Of a DNA stretch of 64,000 nt, positions 44,569 to 56,701 are shown in pieces (the stretch's first letter is position 1; each line of letters starts with the position of its first letter). Position numbers and translations under genes: made by a program. The stretch comes from Temnothorax longispinosus (lineage: Eukaryota; Arthropoda; Insecta; Hymenoptera; Formicidae), in assembly GCF_030848805.1 (NCBI RefSeq), contig NC_092364.1, forward strand, positions 7,192,001 through 7,256,000, read 5' to 3'. A model generated the notes under the pieces. The model searched no databases. It was not told where the DNA came from and saw only the letters and a list, made by a program, of their open reading frames with translations.

Positions 44569-45257
44569 TCAATTCCTCGCGGAGTAACAGGACAGCGGGA
44601 TAAATTTAATTTTTCCACTTCTGGACACGAATTTTTTAATTCCATTAGAATATATAGCCTCTATTCTAAATATAGGGCCACCCAAATTTAAGTTACGTAT
44701 CCCGTGATTCCTCTGCAGTATTTTGCAAAGAGTTTCAACTTCTATATATGTGCCCTTTAGGTTTAAATCTTCCAGACAGTCTAGATTTTCGAGATGCGAA
44801 AATCCTTCGTTTAGGTGATCACACTCCATAAGATCACTAAGATCCAATACTAAAAAGAAAAAAAAATATATATATGTATTAGTTACATACAATTTATTTG
44901 TAATCCTAACATTTATATTTAATTTATAAACTTACCTTTCAATTTTTTGCATACTTTTGAAATTTTTTTTAGAACAGAGTCATCAACAAATAGGCAGTTA
45001 CTTAATCGTAAATGCGTTAAACGACTGCCACAATTATCAAGAAATTTTACGAAAGTTTCAACAGAAATGTCGCTTGATGTTAGAGCCAATTGTTTTAAAA
45101 AATGACATCTAGATTCAAAGTAAGGTATAATACTATTATAAGTATTAATACGGGTCGATTTAATGGATCGTAAATTTCTTAATTTTAAACATTTAAACAG
45201 AACAGGGTCCCTTGTCAAGTTATTGAAGCGTTTATTTTTACTCTGCCCATACAGCAT
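44569..45257 (-). CDS. F-box/LRR (FBXL4-like) gene fragment
   Basis: Minus strand. Exon 45257-44936 and exon 44849-44569 join in frame (KKLK|VLDLSD) across a clean GT-AG intron. The 201-codon product begins with RFNNLTRDPVLF, the sequence that normally follows an F-box, then has leucine-rich repeats (VETFVKFLDNCGSRLTHLRL, VLKKISKVCKKLKVLDLS, LENLDCLEDLNLKGTYI, IRNLNLGG). The arrangement resembles the middle of FBXL4, a substrate-recognition subunit of SCF ubiquitin ligases. The F-box itself and the last repeats are missing, and an in-frame stop lies just upstream at 45300-45302. It is therefore probably a partial duplicate, though expression as a short LRR protein is possible. Confidence 0.45.
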
Positions 45258-45302
45258 AACGACGTCACATCTAAGTTTTTCAATATTTTCAGTAATATTT
45301 TA

Positions 45303-47527
45303 TTCTACAAAAGATAAAATATAAAACTTCAATTCATGAAATTATATCATTATAATAAATATTATTACGCGAGAAATAGACTTCTTTTAATATTTTAAAC
45401 TTACAGAAAGCCATACGATTGCTCCTTGGATTTGTCGGATACATTTTTATAATGAGATGTTATGTTGTACATGATGTCCTAATGACAAGAACGTTCGCAG
45501 TTAAAACTGGCCTTCTATTTCTACCTGCCTGGATTTCTTTCTGGAAGATCTTCTACGATCAGGTAGCTGATCATCAGGTTTTATATACCTGTAAAAGATG
45601 GAGTTAGAAACCTATATGAAAGGAAGAGAGAGAACATCGGGGAAAAACGGAAAAAATCTTTTTCGGAGGACTTGTAAAATCAATAAAAAAACAATGCTCA
45701 GGAATTTTTGCATGAATATTATTCTTAGCATGTGCATCCAGGATTCTTTCTTAACTTTTTATTCATCTACCCTATAAGCGCATGATATTATTTAATATTA
45801 AGTAGTATTCTAAGCATAATCTTAGAACATTAAATACTATATTCTAGTAATATTATATATAACATTAAATAATATTTCCAAAGGATATTGTGTGAAGTGG
45901 CCATATAGCATCAACAGAATAATCCTATGATATTAGAAAAAAAGTGTGCAAATTAGAAACTTGCACACTTTGCGGAGCTCCGAGGGGTTAGAGGAACAGG
46001 GTATCTCCATGCCCGATGGCAAGGGAGAAGAACCGTGCAACTAGAGCAAGGGGTCCGCGGGCAAGGGGGGTGGCATTGACGGTCCGTGTAGGTGGTGTAG
46101 AGTCGTCCGCATTTTCGGGCGCCGCGAAGAGGAGTATCCGCGTGCAATATCCCCCACCATATCTGACACGGACGCGCGCACATAGCAGCGAACAGCCGTG
46201 TGCGGCGGCCGTGCTCGGCGTTCGGCTGTGGCCGGACATAGGGTCTGTGCGTTGAATAATTTTCTTAAAATGTACTCACTCGTACGTATAAACGGTCGCC
46301 ACTTCGTTTTAACTGCGATTACGAAGAACACTGATAGGCCTGGTTGACTTCCGGTTGTCGTGAAATACTTTCTGTCGATCCTCAACTTCGTCGCACTTCC
46401 GCTGCGATAATGCGTTGTTGTCGACTACGCCCTTTACGAAGTCGCGCACTAGTATTTCGGATTCGGAAAGCTTTTTCTGGGATTTGAATTAATGAGGGTA
46501 ATTGACTTGCAATTGCTTTTATGAAAACAAATAACAAGAATATATATTTTGTACTCGAAGTACAGGATTACAATGAGTAACGCCCCGATTGCATCATCTC
46601 GCTTCACTCGCGATTTTCGTATGAAAAACTATATATTTCCGAAAAATATTCACTTCCGGATGTTAATAAGCTTATAATTAAGCCTGCAGATAACGGTCGC
46701 GGCCGGATACTTTCCCTACTCGTCGGATGTTGAACGATTATTCACAGATCACTCAGAACGTGGACCCGACGACGGTTCGGCAGGAAAAGACCATCTAATT
46801 TCGATAATATATTATTAATCTTGTTGTACGGATCACAGTCGTAGCCGGGAACGATTTCTTTTTGTCCGATGTAAGACACAATACACGATTCCGAGAGATT
46901 CCGAAAACGATGTGCATACGGCAAAGGTTCACGAGGAAAAGACGAAGACCTCGCTTCCCTCCAAATTATTAGTGTTGTTAGACTGGCCGGTTTTTCCGCG
47001 CATGTGCGTCAACTGTGGCTTCAGTAAAGAACCTATTAATACTGAATAGGAGTTCATTAATCGCCCATACAAAATTGTTTAAAAATTGGGAAAAATTTTA
47101 ATATATTTAATATATACATATAATACATGTATACAAAAATATAAATATTAAAAATACAATAATTTGTATTTAATAACAAAGAAATATAATCATAAAAAAT
47201 CAGTTTTAAAAAAAGTGTGCAAGTTGAAACTTGAAACTTGCACATTGCTTCCTCATAGTTTTTAAGTGTGCAAGTAGAAACTTGCACATTGCTTCCTCAT
47301 AGTTTTTAAGTGGGCAAGTAGAAACTTGCACATTGCTTCCTCATAATTTTTAAGTGTACAAATTATAAGTTTGAACATTCCCCAGTTTCTTTCATGTGAA
47401 CCAGCGACGTAGAATTCACGTAGACAATCGAGTGGATTATTTGCTTAAAAGCGGTAGTCGGATCCACGTGGATGAGATAATCGATTCGACGTGGAATTTA
47501 CGTGAAAGTTTCACGTGGGTATTACGT
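45303..47527. other. Unassigned mixed sequence left of the hAT element
   Basis: No gene is recognised. Segment 45960-46480 is GC-rich and retroelement-like but has no readable domain. Segment 47395-47525 contains palindromic CACGTG-type words (TCCACGTGGA; GTGAAAGTTTCACGTGG). The right flank of the hAT (63170-63240) has loosely similar AGTGAATTCTAG words, so an older repeat may have been the landing site. Confidence 0.4.
47212..47390 (+). repeat. 44-bp tandem repeat with hairpin words
   Basis: About three and a half units of AAGTGTGCAAGTAGAAACTT followed by GCACATTGCTTCCTCATAG. GTGCAAG..CTTGCAC is self-complementary. Single related words stand at 45945-45972 and 52168-52200, the latter inside the hAT element. 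Confidence 0.8.
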
Positions 47528-47535
47528 ATTACGAG
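47528..47535 (+). repeat. Left 8-bp target duplication of the hAT element
   Basis: ATTACGAG immediately before the end TAGTGATGCATT; identical to 63158-63165. Confidence 0.85.
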
Positions 47536-47743
47536 TAGTGATGCATTTTGATACGAGAATCTCGAAATCTCGTTTCAGAATTTCTCGTCTCGTTTAAGAT
47601 AATATTTTCGAGATTATTATCTGTCATTTGTTTTTTCTCGTCTCGTCTCGTCTCTTCTCGGAAAAACGAGATAAATACTATTTTCGATATTAAATTTTAA
47701 GACAAAAATTAATTAAAAAACAGTTTAGAAATTAAGAAAATTA

Positions 47744-48039
47744 ATTACACAGGCACACAAAAAATAAAAAGTGTCTTGGCCGAGACACTACACTAGTGTA
47801 TTCCCATGTATTTTGACCCGCTGAATCCGAATCCGAAGTCAGAATTATCAGATTGGCTCTCAGTTCCGAGCAAACCTCAAAACTCAACGAAACGAACACT
47901 TTTTTTTTAGGTTTGCTCGGAACTGAGAGCCAATCTGACAATTCTGACTTCGGATTCGGATTCAGCGGATCAAGATACATGGGAATACACTAGTGTAGTG
48001 TCTCGGCCAAGACACTTTTTATTTTTTGTGTGCCTGTGT
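47744..48039. mobile_element. Near-perfect hairpin MITE in the hAT 3' region
   Basis: ACACAGGCACACAAAAAATA ... TATTTTTTGTGTGCCTGTGT, with about 135-bp arms (AGTGTCTTGGCCGAGACACT; CCGAATCCGAAGTCAGAATT) around a short A-rich loop at 47880-47910. It is young, judging by the arm identity. Confidence 0.85.
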
Positions 48040-49541
48040 TATGAAACAAATAATTAGGAAAGTAATATTTATTGTAGAACATATTATACTGTTTTGAAAT
48101 TATTCCATAAATATATGTATATTATTTGCTAAATCACATGTTATCCATGAGTTTAAACATAACAACCATCTGGCGGATTCTTTTGTGAGTTTGTTACGGT
48201 GTTTACGGATAATAAGAGAGGCTCTTGAAAATAATCGTTTGGCAGGAACAGACGTAACGGGTGTTGCTAAGAAATCCCTAGCCATTCGAGACAGTGTCGG
48301 ATATACTTTTTCATGTTGATGCCACCACTGTAGAATATCTTCCTTTGCATCAGCTCGTTCAGCAAATAAATAATGATTTATTTCTTGCTTCCAAAGATTA
48401 TTACGATATGCAGTATTTCTTGTAAGATTAATGCTAATCCCTTTTTTAAATAATCTATTTACATTAATACAATCATCGTCAGATGTGTTACTTTCTTCTT
48501 CATCCTGCGATAAGTTAAGTATATTAATTTCTGGGTAGTAGTAGTGCTCTTTGTAAATATTTTCAAATGTTTTCAATGACATTTGTTCCATTTCTCTTTC
48601 CCAATCGGTGTACTTAAATGTTTCTACTTTATGCCTCGGATCTAAAATTAATACTACACAGTAAATGTAATTCATTTTTCGATAATGTACCGTTTAACAA
48701 GCTTATCGCGAGCAGCAACAAGTGCTGTTTGGATATTATATTCTATGTCTGATTGATCATGTTTTTGATTCATGTCTCCAATGACTTGTTCAATTTTGTC
48801 AAGTAAAAGATTAAATGTCAGCACAGCTAGTGGTAGTGTCACATACTTTTCACCACTAAGAACGTCAGACAATTGTTTAAATATACGAAGGTGTTTAAAA
48901 ACTGCACATAATATCTGCCAATCATTTTCTGCAATAGAAAGATGTTGAATATTTGCATTATTTTCGCAAAGTAGATTAATAGCTTGTTTCATTTTTACTG
49001 CTGATTTTATCATTTCGAAAGTTGAGTTCCACCTCGTTGACACATCTAAAATCGGTGCCATAGGTTTGACATCTGTTGTCTCGCAGCAAGCATTGAGTTT
49101 ATTTCGCAATTGTTCTGATGAATACTTTAATTTTTTAAAGAGAGTACGCAAATTCTGAAGTACACATTTCTCATTAATGCTATCATCATCATTATCGTTA
49201 TCCTCCTCAATTTCATCCTCATCAATCTCATTAAAGGAATCATTGTCTTTCTCAGTTTGCAAACCACTTTTTAACAAACGAAGCATGTCTTGAATTTCTA
49301 AGTTTGCTATGTGCGCCATACATCGAAAATGTTGGTTGATGGGATCAAACACTTCGCCATCTGCAGAATTCATTAAATGTGAGAGTTTTTCCATAAAAGT
49401 AGTATTAGCGGCAGCATTATCGACAGTTATGCCTTGAATTTTTTTACGCAATCCAAATTGTTCTAGGACTCCATAAAAAAGTGTTGCTATATCTTGGCCA
49501 GTATGTTTTCTATTTGATGGGACAAAATCAATAACTAATGA

Positions 49542-51640
49542 ATGAATGAACTTTATTTGCATTTTATGCTTACACATATGCAAAGGGGTGAAGCAAAATA
49601 ACTTTGCCTTACAATAGAATTACTTAAGACTACAGACATCGGTACACGGAAAACATATCTGCGGTTATATTTTAATATCATTATATTCAATATTATATAT
49701 GAACCCAGTCAACCTGCAACACTAAAAACTACTCATTTAAAAAACTTGCTCTCAATTTATATGCTTCAGAGACAAAGCCAAAAATGATCCTCGCATGTGA
49801 GAGTTCGGTAGATATGAAAACAGTTTAACAACTGCGGCATCATCCGATATACTGGTGCATATTAGTTGAGCAAGATGGGCATCTCTGACATGCTTATACA
49901 TTGGACAACGGATCAAAAAGTGAGATAAAGTTTCATTTTCCTGCTGATCACATAGCAAACAAAGTTCTTTTGGATGCAAGCAATACGAAATCTTGTTTAT
50001 TGTGATTCTGTATAAATAATCATTTCCAAGCCGCAGCTGCGCTCTACATCTCACTAAGTGAAAAGGACAACGCGGCTGGTAAAAGTCATACAAAGAATTT
50101 TGCATGGAGCGAACAATAGGGACCCCCTGACTTTTAGAGAACCAATACTGGTTTAAATCTTTCAATTTTAAAAACCGTTGATAGTCTGATAGAATTTGCT
50201 CCTTTGCATCAATCCAGTGGTCCGTCGACATACTCAAGAGATGCCCATCCTGACCCATCTCCTTCAGTATAAATCTTAATTTACTTATCCAGTTAAACTC
50301 TAAATTATCATTAATCGCAGATAGAGACAACAATCTTCGCAGACATATTTTTGGCAGTCTTTCATCCCCCATCCCTAGGATTCTAATCACCCAACTTATC
50401 GCTTGTTTAAGAACCTTGTGAGCAACTCTAACCAAGCCCAATTCCAGCCTCAAAGTGGTATTTGCTGTACATTGCGGCAGCTGCAGAAGCCTCTTGTAAA
50501 AGTTACATTGAGCTGTATCCAAAAAATCCAAATAACGTAGGCCCCATATATGAGCTGTATATAACGTCACGGGAAAAATCATTGAATTAAAAAGCTTATT
50601 AATTCCCTCCCATGAGTCCGCCCCGAGACTGGCCAGCGTGGCCAGAGTCGCTCCCGTCGCCAGTCTCGTCTTATCAACTACATACTGACTGGGTAAGCGT
50701 CCCAAGGATGAGGACGAAAATGGAACACCCAAATAAGTATAAGATTTAACAATTTCCAAAACCTCATTTTTATAACAAAAATCATTCGAGTACTTAGGCA
50801 ATCTACCCTTCGCTCTGAAAATAACAATTTTTGATTTATCCTTATTGACTATCAAACCATTAATAGAGCAGTATTTTTCCAATAATCTTAGCTTAGCACG
50901 AAGGTCCGCCTCCGAGTAAGCAAGGATGACCAAATCGTCCGCGTATAACAACATAAGGAGATCAATATAGGCATCTATGTCTACCCCCCTAAAACCATTA
51001 TCACGAAAAAAAGAGACTATATCATATAAGAAGATTATAAAAAGCAGGGGGCTAAGGATTTCTCCTTGCAGTACACCTTTCGTTATCTCTATGCGTTTGG
51101 ATAGTTTATTAAAAACCTTCACACGGAGCACCGCCACTTGATACAATCTCCTCAATAACCTAATAAACTTAGCACTGACTCCAAGCGAGTACAATTTTTA
51201 CCACAGGATAGAGTGATCAACATTGTCAAAGGCTCTCTTAAAGTCAATAAAGAGGCAATAAACTTTTCTATTTCTTAGTCGTAATTGCAGATGGATGGCA
51301 GATTGCAGAGCAAAGATGTTATCCTCGCAACCTCTACCCTTACGGAAACCCGACTGCTCTTCCGGCAAAATATCCCTATCCCGAATCCAGGCCTCCAGGC
51401 GATTACATAACAATTGCGTAAAGATCTTAGTAATACAATTTACGAGCGCTATGCCCCTATAATTGTTTGGATCTTGCTTGCTACCCTTTTTATGCAGTAT
51501 GTACAGTCCTACCTCCGACCAAAAAGTCGGCATCTCTTCCGTAGCAAGTATTTTGTTAAAAAGAGTAAGCATATACAATTTCCAATTTGCAGGGCATTCT
51601 TTAAAACATTCATTTGGAAGCATGTCAAGGCCAGGAGCAG
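49542..51640 (-). mobile_element. 5'-truncated LINE inserted in the hAT transposase
   Basis: Flanked by a 16-bp duplication AATCAATAACTAATGA (49526-49541 and 51641-51656) that restores the hAT reading frame when one copy is removed. The 3' end on the minus strand ends in short TTCATTCAT-type repeats rather than poly(A). Only the downstream part of ORF2 remains, typical of incomplete target-primed reverse transcription. Confidence 0.88.
49752..51639 (-). pseudogene. LINE reverse transcriptase (ORF2 C-terminal part)
   Basis: Minus strand. Starts inside the fingers domain (PGLDMLPNECFK), then NYRGIALVN, EEQSGFRKGRG, CLFIDFKRAFDNVDH, one in-frame stop at 51200-51198, KGVLQGEILSPLLF and the active site YADDLVILA. 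Next come a thumb region and a C-terminal Cys knuckle (CLLCDQQE..H..RCP). Apart from the single stop the frame is open to 49752, so this copy is fairly recent. Endonuclease and ORF1 are missing by truncation. The clade cannot be fixed by eye. Confidence 0.85.
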
Positions 51641-52362
51641 AATCAATAACTAATGATCTCAAATTCCAATCATTATCAATAAAATGACCAGTTATGCCAT
51701 AATAAGATTGATTAGCAATTGATGTCCATCCATCGATTGTGAATGAAACTTTCGATTAATTTTTTTATAAAATCGTAATAACTGCTTTTTGTTTTTTATA
51801 AAATTGGGATGGAACATTAGATTTAAGTTTATTTCTGCCAGGTAAAACTGCTTGTTTATTTAAAAATGTGAATAATCTCTAAGTTTCATCATCTTCAAAA
51901 AAACTTAATGGTAGATATTTTCTTGCAACCCAATCAACCAACATCTTAGAGAAGCGTTCTTGCGTGAATGATACCTATACGTATAATATATTACATTTAC
52001 TTATTTATTTATTTATATATTTAATTAATTAATTATTTATTTATTTATTTAATTATTTCTTTATTTATTAATTTTCATTAAAAATAAAAGTTACTTTATT
52101 TATCGGTTAGCTTTTATAATATGATCTCTGAATTTATTGCGATGGTTATAAAAGTAACGAAAATAAGTGTGCAAATTAGAAATTCGCACATTCCTTCTTC
52201 AGCATTTTTTTAATCTTAAAAATATTCCTTTATAAGGAAGCCAAACTATTATACACTGTTGGAAAATTTTTGTAGGTTTGTTAAAAAAGGTCCTTGTTAA
52301 AATTTTTGTGTAAAACAATTAACACATTCATGTGTAGATTTAACATATGTCTGCTATGTTAA

Positions 52363-53091
52363 GGGGTAAAGCCACTCTAGAATTTTCAAAAAATTGATTT
52401 TTTTTGGTTAAACGATGCTTTAAGGTCTTAGAAATAAGGTACACTTGGTTTCAAAGCTCGAAAAAATCTCTATTATCCCTTTTTCGTAATCAGTCTGCCG
52501 CCGCGTTCACATCTGTGAATGGTGAAACTGAAACTTTAAACGCGTTTTTTTCGAAATCGTTTTTTTAAAGTCGGGCGGAATCAGAACTCGAACACCTTTT
52601 ATCCGATTGACTTGAAATTTTGAGTGAAACTTTACAATAACATTATCTTTAGAAGTACCTAGGGATTTTGCGATAAGTTGAACAAAACTTTTTTTATAAA
52701 CAATTTTGTGCGACATTTTTTAGCGAAAAATGAAGCACTTTTTTCCAACATGCATTATTCTTACAAAAAATGATATTTCGCAATTCCCCTAGGTACTTCT
52801 ATAGAAAAACTTATATATTTTTCAAAAATCTTTGAATTTTTGTTCCAGCTCAGAAATTATAGGAGCTTCGATTCCGCCCGTTGGACGCCTTCCGCAAAAA
52901 AGCACTTTGGAGCAATTAATGGCTCTGGTGCCGCCATTTTGGCAATAAATGATTAATAAAAATTTTTTTTATACTTTAATATATAGATAATAAATATAAT
53001 TAAACCGATTTTCATTTATGATTATTGTATATTTCTGAAAAAAATTATCAAAAATTGGCTTTTTTTTGGAACTCTAGAGTGGCGTTACCCC
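52363..53091. mobile_element. TTAA-flanked MITE, 729 bp
   Basis: TTAA at 52359-52362 and 53092-53095. Ends GGGGTAAAGCCACTCTAGA and TCTAGAGTGGCGTTACCCC. The arms are inverted only near the ends. A partly repeated phrase around AAGTACCTAGGGATT occurs inverted inside (52650-52700 against 52770-52810). Confidence 0.8.
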
Positions 53092-53818
53092 TTAATTGAA
53101 CTTAACAAATTTAAAATGTAAAATTATTAAAATAATTTAAAGAATATGTTAAAGTAACACAATTTGAACGTATTTATTAACCCTTTAGGTCCGTACGTGC
53201 CATATTTAGCACGTTCACTTTGGACCGCTCCCAAAACTCGTCAATCTGTAATATAGCTAAATTATCGTGCCAGTTCCATTTATCGATCCTAGATAAAGCT
53301 GTAAGTATTAAAAAATTCCTCTCCGCCCTTACGAAAAAAACACCTTAAATAATACCCAAAAAAATCACCAAAAAATAATGGCGTAATTTTGGATCCCCAA
53401 ATGGCGTTTACACCATGGGTGCGTTCGAAAATATATTTTTTGGTATTGGGAAAAAAATAAGATTGGCAGCATTGAAAATTCCCAGTCCCAGTGCTGCGTT
53501 TCGTTTCTCCCACTGGGACACTGGGATTGCTTTAGCAGATGAAGAACATATTGCTACTTATGTGAAAGGTAAAAATTGCTACTTAAGGTATAAAAGAGAT
53601 AAATAAGTAGTTAATAAAGTATATAGTTATTATATGTAAAATGTATAGTTATTATATCGTAATTGAATACATAAAATAGAATAAATCTATTCTAACCTTT
53701 TTTTAATATATTCCTCTTTCTCTCTTTTTCATAAATTATTTCTTTTTATATTTAAGCATAATTGTATAATATTTACAGAATACTTCTCTTGTTATTACTG
53801 TCAAACAAATATTAAAAA

Positions 53819-55109
53819 ATGAAATCTGTGCAATCCATGAAGAAACACAACCCTCGTAAATTGAAATTAATTGATGCAGAAACCAACATGGAATATGAAA
53901 TACAAGTTAATGAAGAAGATTTTAATCGCGCTTTTAAAGGTACTATTTCAATTTAACTATTATATGTAACATATAACTATATTTTAATAACATTTTAATA
54001 TAATTTCTTTTCTTAATTATATAATGTAATTATATTATACACTTTTAAAAATATTAATATACATTATGTTATTTTTATATAGATTTAAGATTTGCTAATG
54101 CTCTATTACAAACAGTCAAATTTCCACAAACATCCACATTTTCAAAGAAACATAGTTCGAGCACAATTGAGGAACCCAGTTGTTCGGGAACAAGTGCAAA
54201 AAATATAAACCTCATGATATCTGACGATTCAGATATTGAGATTAATGAAACAAATAATGATGTTTCAGACATTGAGAATGACACAAATGTGTCAAATATA
54301 GGTATGTTTAAATTTCAATAACAGAAATTTAGCTTGATTTATTAAATATTTACTTTTTTATTTTTAGATTCAAATGATAAGTGGACACATAACGCAACAC
54401 TTTTGTTAATTTTGTCATATAAAGAAAACTCGCATATGTTGGGTAAAGGACCCCATAAGAAAATGTGGAATATAATTTCTCAACGCATGAAGGAGAAACA
54501 ACTCAATTTTACTGCGACTCAATGTTATAATAAAATGGATACTTTGAAAAGGCGATACCGTCAAATTACAGACCACAACGCTCAAAGTGGAAATGATAGG
54601 AAAGAGTGGATATATTTGGAGGTAGTAAACTTATAATAAAACTAGCTTTAACCATATAGATATATATACAGATTGATATAATTCAAAAAATAAAAAATCT
54701 AAAATATAATATATATACAATTATCTATATAGAGGTATGTTCCGGGACGTTTATATATACATATATATATATCAGATATATAGGACATATTTTTCCAGGA
54801 CAGTCCTGGAAATACAAATAAATAATTTTTCATAATTAAATCAAATAATTTTGCATATAAGAGAATTTTTTCAATTATGTGTGTCGAGTTGAAGTTTATA
54901 TTTTATTATCTTAACTTTAACATTTTCTCTTTTGGTTGCTTTAAGTACTGATTTAAATACAAATTACAAACATTATAAATATTTTACTTGGCATATAATA
55001 GATTTGTTATTTACTTATAAAAATTTTTTTACTTTTAAAGTACCCACCGCTTACCCGCTATATTATTAGCTTTCATATATTTTTTTAATTCTATAATTTA
55101 TAAAATCTC

Positions 55110-55148
<39 letters not shown>

Positions 55149-55812
55149 GTGTATATGCGCGTAGGTGCGTATGTTGCGTGCGTGGGTGGGTGGGGGGGGG
55201 GGCGTAAAACAAAAAAAGCCGCGACATTTTTATCCCTGAAAAACTTGCAACATTTTGGTACCAATTTCGAGAGAATCGGCCCATAAATGTGGAAGTAGTT
55301 CGCGTACATACAGACAGACAGACAGACAACGTGACTTATATATACATATAGATATTCAAAATTATAAAATATACAAATTTTTAAGTTTAGTTATTAATAA
55401 TAAGAATTTTGATAATTAAAAATATATGTCATAACTTTTTTTCTTAAAATATATGTACATTTTAGCCATTAGACGAGATCTTTTTCGACAAACCTTGGAT
55501 AAAACCCATATCTGTAGCGGGATCAAACATTCGAGAACCTGAAAGCTTATTCGATGACAGCGACAGTGACCCAACAAACAGTAAGTAGCTAAAAAATGAA
55601 TATATTATTATCTTTTTACTGTTTTATTTAAGTTAATAACTAACAATATTTTTGTAGAAAAAAAGAAAATGTCATTACATGAAGAAAAAATATCTTATTT
55701 GAGGACATCACTGGAAGAAAAACGTTTAAGACGAGAAGAAACGAGAACTTATAGAGCAGAAAAATTAAAAATTTTGAAAGATTTGAAAAACATTTTTCAA
55801 ACAAAAAAGTGA
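53819..55812 (+). CDS. Harbinger Myb/SANT-like DNA-binding protein
   Basis: Five exons join in frame without a stop: 53819-53939, 54083-54301, 54368-54621, 55466-55580 and 55658-55812, giving 287 residues. The centre is a trihelix/SANT-type domain (WTHNATLLLILSYKEN, MWNIISQRMKE, CYNKMDTLKRRYR). Acidic stretches (SDDSDIEINETN; LFDDSDSD) flank it, and the C-terminus is a charged helix (SYLRTSLEEKRLRREETR) able to form a coiled coil. In this family the Myb-like protein brings the transposase to the nucleus and to the element ends. All splice sites are canonical. Upstream coding at 53520-53560 could belong to a longer first exon. The partner transposase has a frameshift. Confidence 0.7.
55108..55147 (+). 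repeat. GA microsatellite
   Basis: About 19 GA units in the fourth intron of the Myb-like gene, followed by a G-rich tract near 55190. A CAGA repeat stands at 55310-55326. Confidence 0.9.
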
Positions 55813-56701
55813 TATAAGCATTTAATGAAGTCTTAACGTAGTGATTAACTTGTAATTTAAAGACAATATTAAGTAACTACTTTGTATCTTAAGTCTTATA
55901 TGTGTATACAAAGACTGTCTTTATATATATAAATACATTTAAGATTTGAGATACAAACAGTTATTATGTGTTACAAGAACATAAAACATTGTCTTGAAAT
56001 TACAAGTTACACATTACACATTCAGCTAAGGATCTTAGGAATGCGGTATGCCTAAGTGTAATGCAAAGTACAAATTAAAACTATAAGTAAATTTCTACAA
56101 AACTATACATAAAAAGAATATAAAAGTATTGCAAAGAAGTATATTAAAAACTAAATTTTACAAATATACATATATTTATGAGATAGGAATTAAACTTTAA
56201 ATATTATCTTTTATTTAAACACATTATCTATTCATGTTGTGATATTAATAATTCAATTAATAATTACTAATAGTATTGTGATAGATTACTACTAAATATA
56301 ACTTAATTAATTATTCTTTTCATTACTTTTTATTATAAAAATGTATTTATTTAACAATAAGTTAAACGATGTAGTTCTTATCTCTTATAAGTCAACACGT
56401 TCCTATTTATTATAAGTCAAAATGTAATTTATTTTTTATTTACAAGATGTGTTGATCCTTTAGAATACTATTGCTTATTAAACGTTCAAATTTTTTATTT
56501 GTTATTATTTTCGTAAATACAATAAAAAGTAATAAATATTAAGATGTCCATTTATATATTTATTTCTTCATACAGTTTATTTAAAGACTGCTATAAAAAC
56601 TAATATACTTTATTACAAATATTTATATATATGTATACAAACATACACACACACACACACACACACACACCCCCCACACTACATGTATATACAAAAGTTG
56701 A
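55813..56701. other. Spacer between convergent Harbinger genes
   Basis: AT-rich, with a partial palindrome (ATCTTAAGTCTTATATGTGT and its loose mirror near 55930-55950) and an AC microsatellite at 56642-56671. No gene. Confidence 0.5.

Larger units (their letters stand above)
48100..51974 (-). pseudogene. hAT transposase, catalytic exon, broken
   Basis: Minus strand. From 51974: FTQERFSKMLVDWV, then stops near 51890 and 51765, then SFTIDGWTS (first catalytic Asp), YYGITGHFID and LVID at 51641. The LINE insertion follows, and the protein resumes as FVPSNRKHTGQDIA at 49525. ITVDNAAANT is the second Asp zone; CMAHIANL, STRWNSTFEM and a frame break at about 48674 come next. The C-terminal dimerisation part is LQWWHQHEKVYPTLSRMA and KRLFSRASLI. 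Order and motifs are those of BED-finger hAT transposases of about 600-700 residues. Nonfunctional because of stops, frameshift and the LINE. Confidence 0.88.

Noticed and set aside
45400..45610. Upstream exon of the FBXL4-like fragment carrying an F-box
   Set aside because: Splice-like words exist on the minus strand, but no frame gives F-box motifs and the phase does not join the exon at 45257.
45953..46385. Overlapping open frames in a GC-rich block
   Set aside because: High GC lowers stop frequency on both strands; no domain, splice structure or homology is visible.
51414..51687. Open frames antisense to the LINE
   Set aside because: They lie opposite the reverse transcriptase coding strand and have no independent support.
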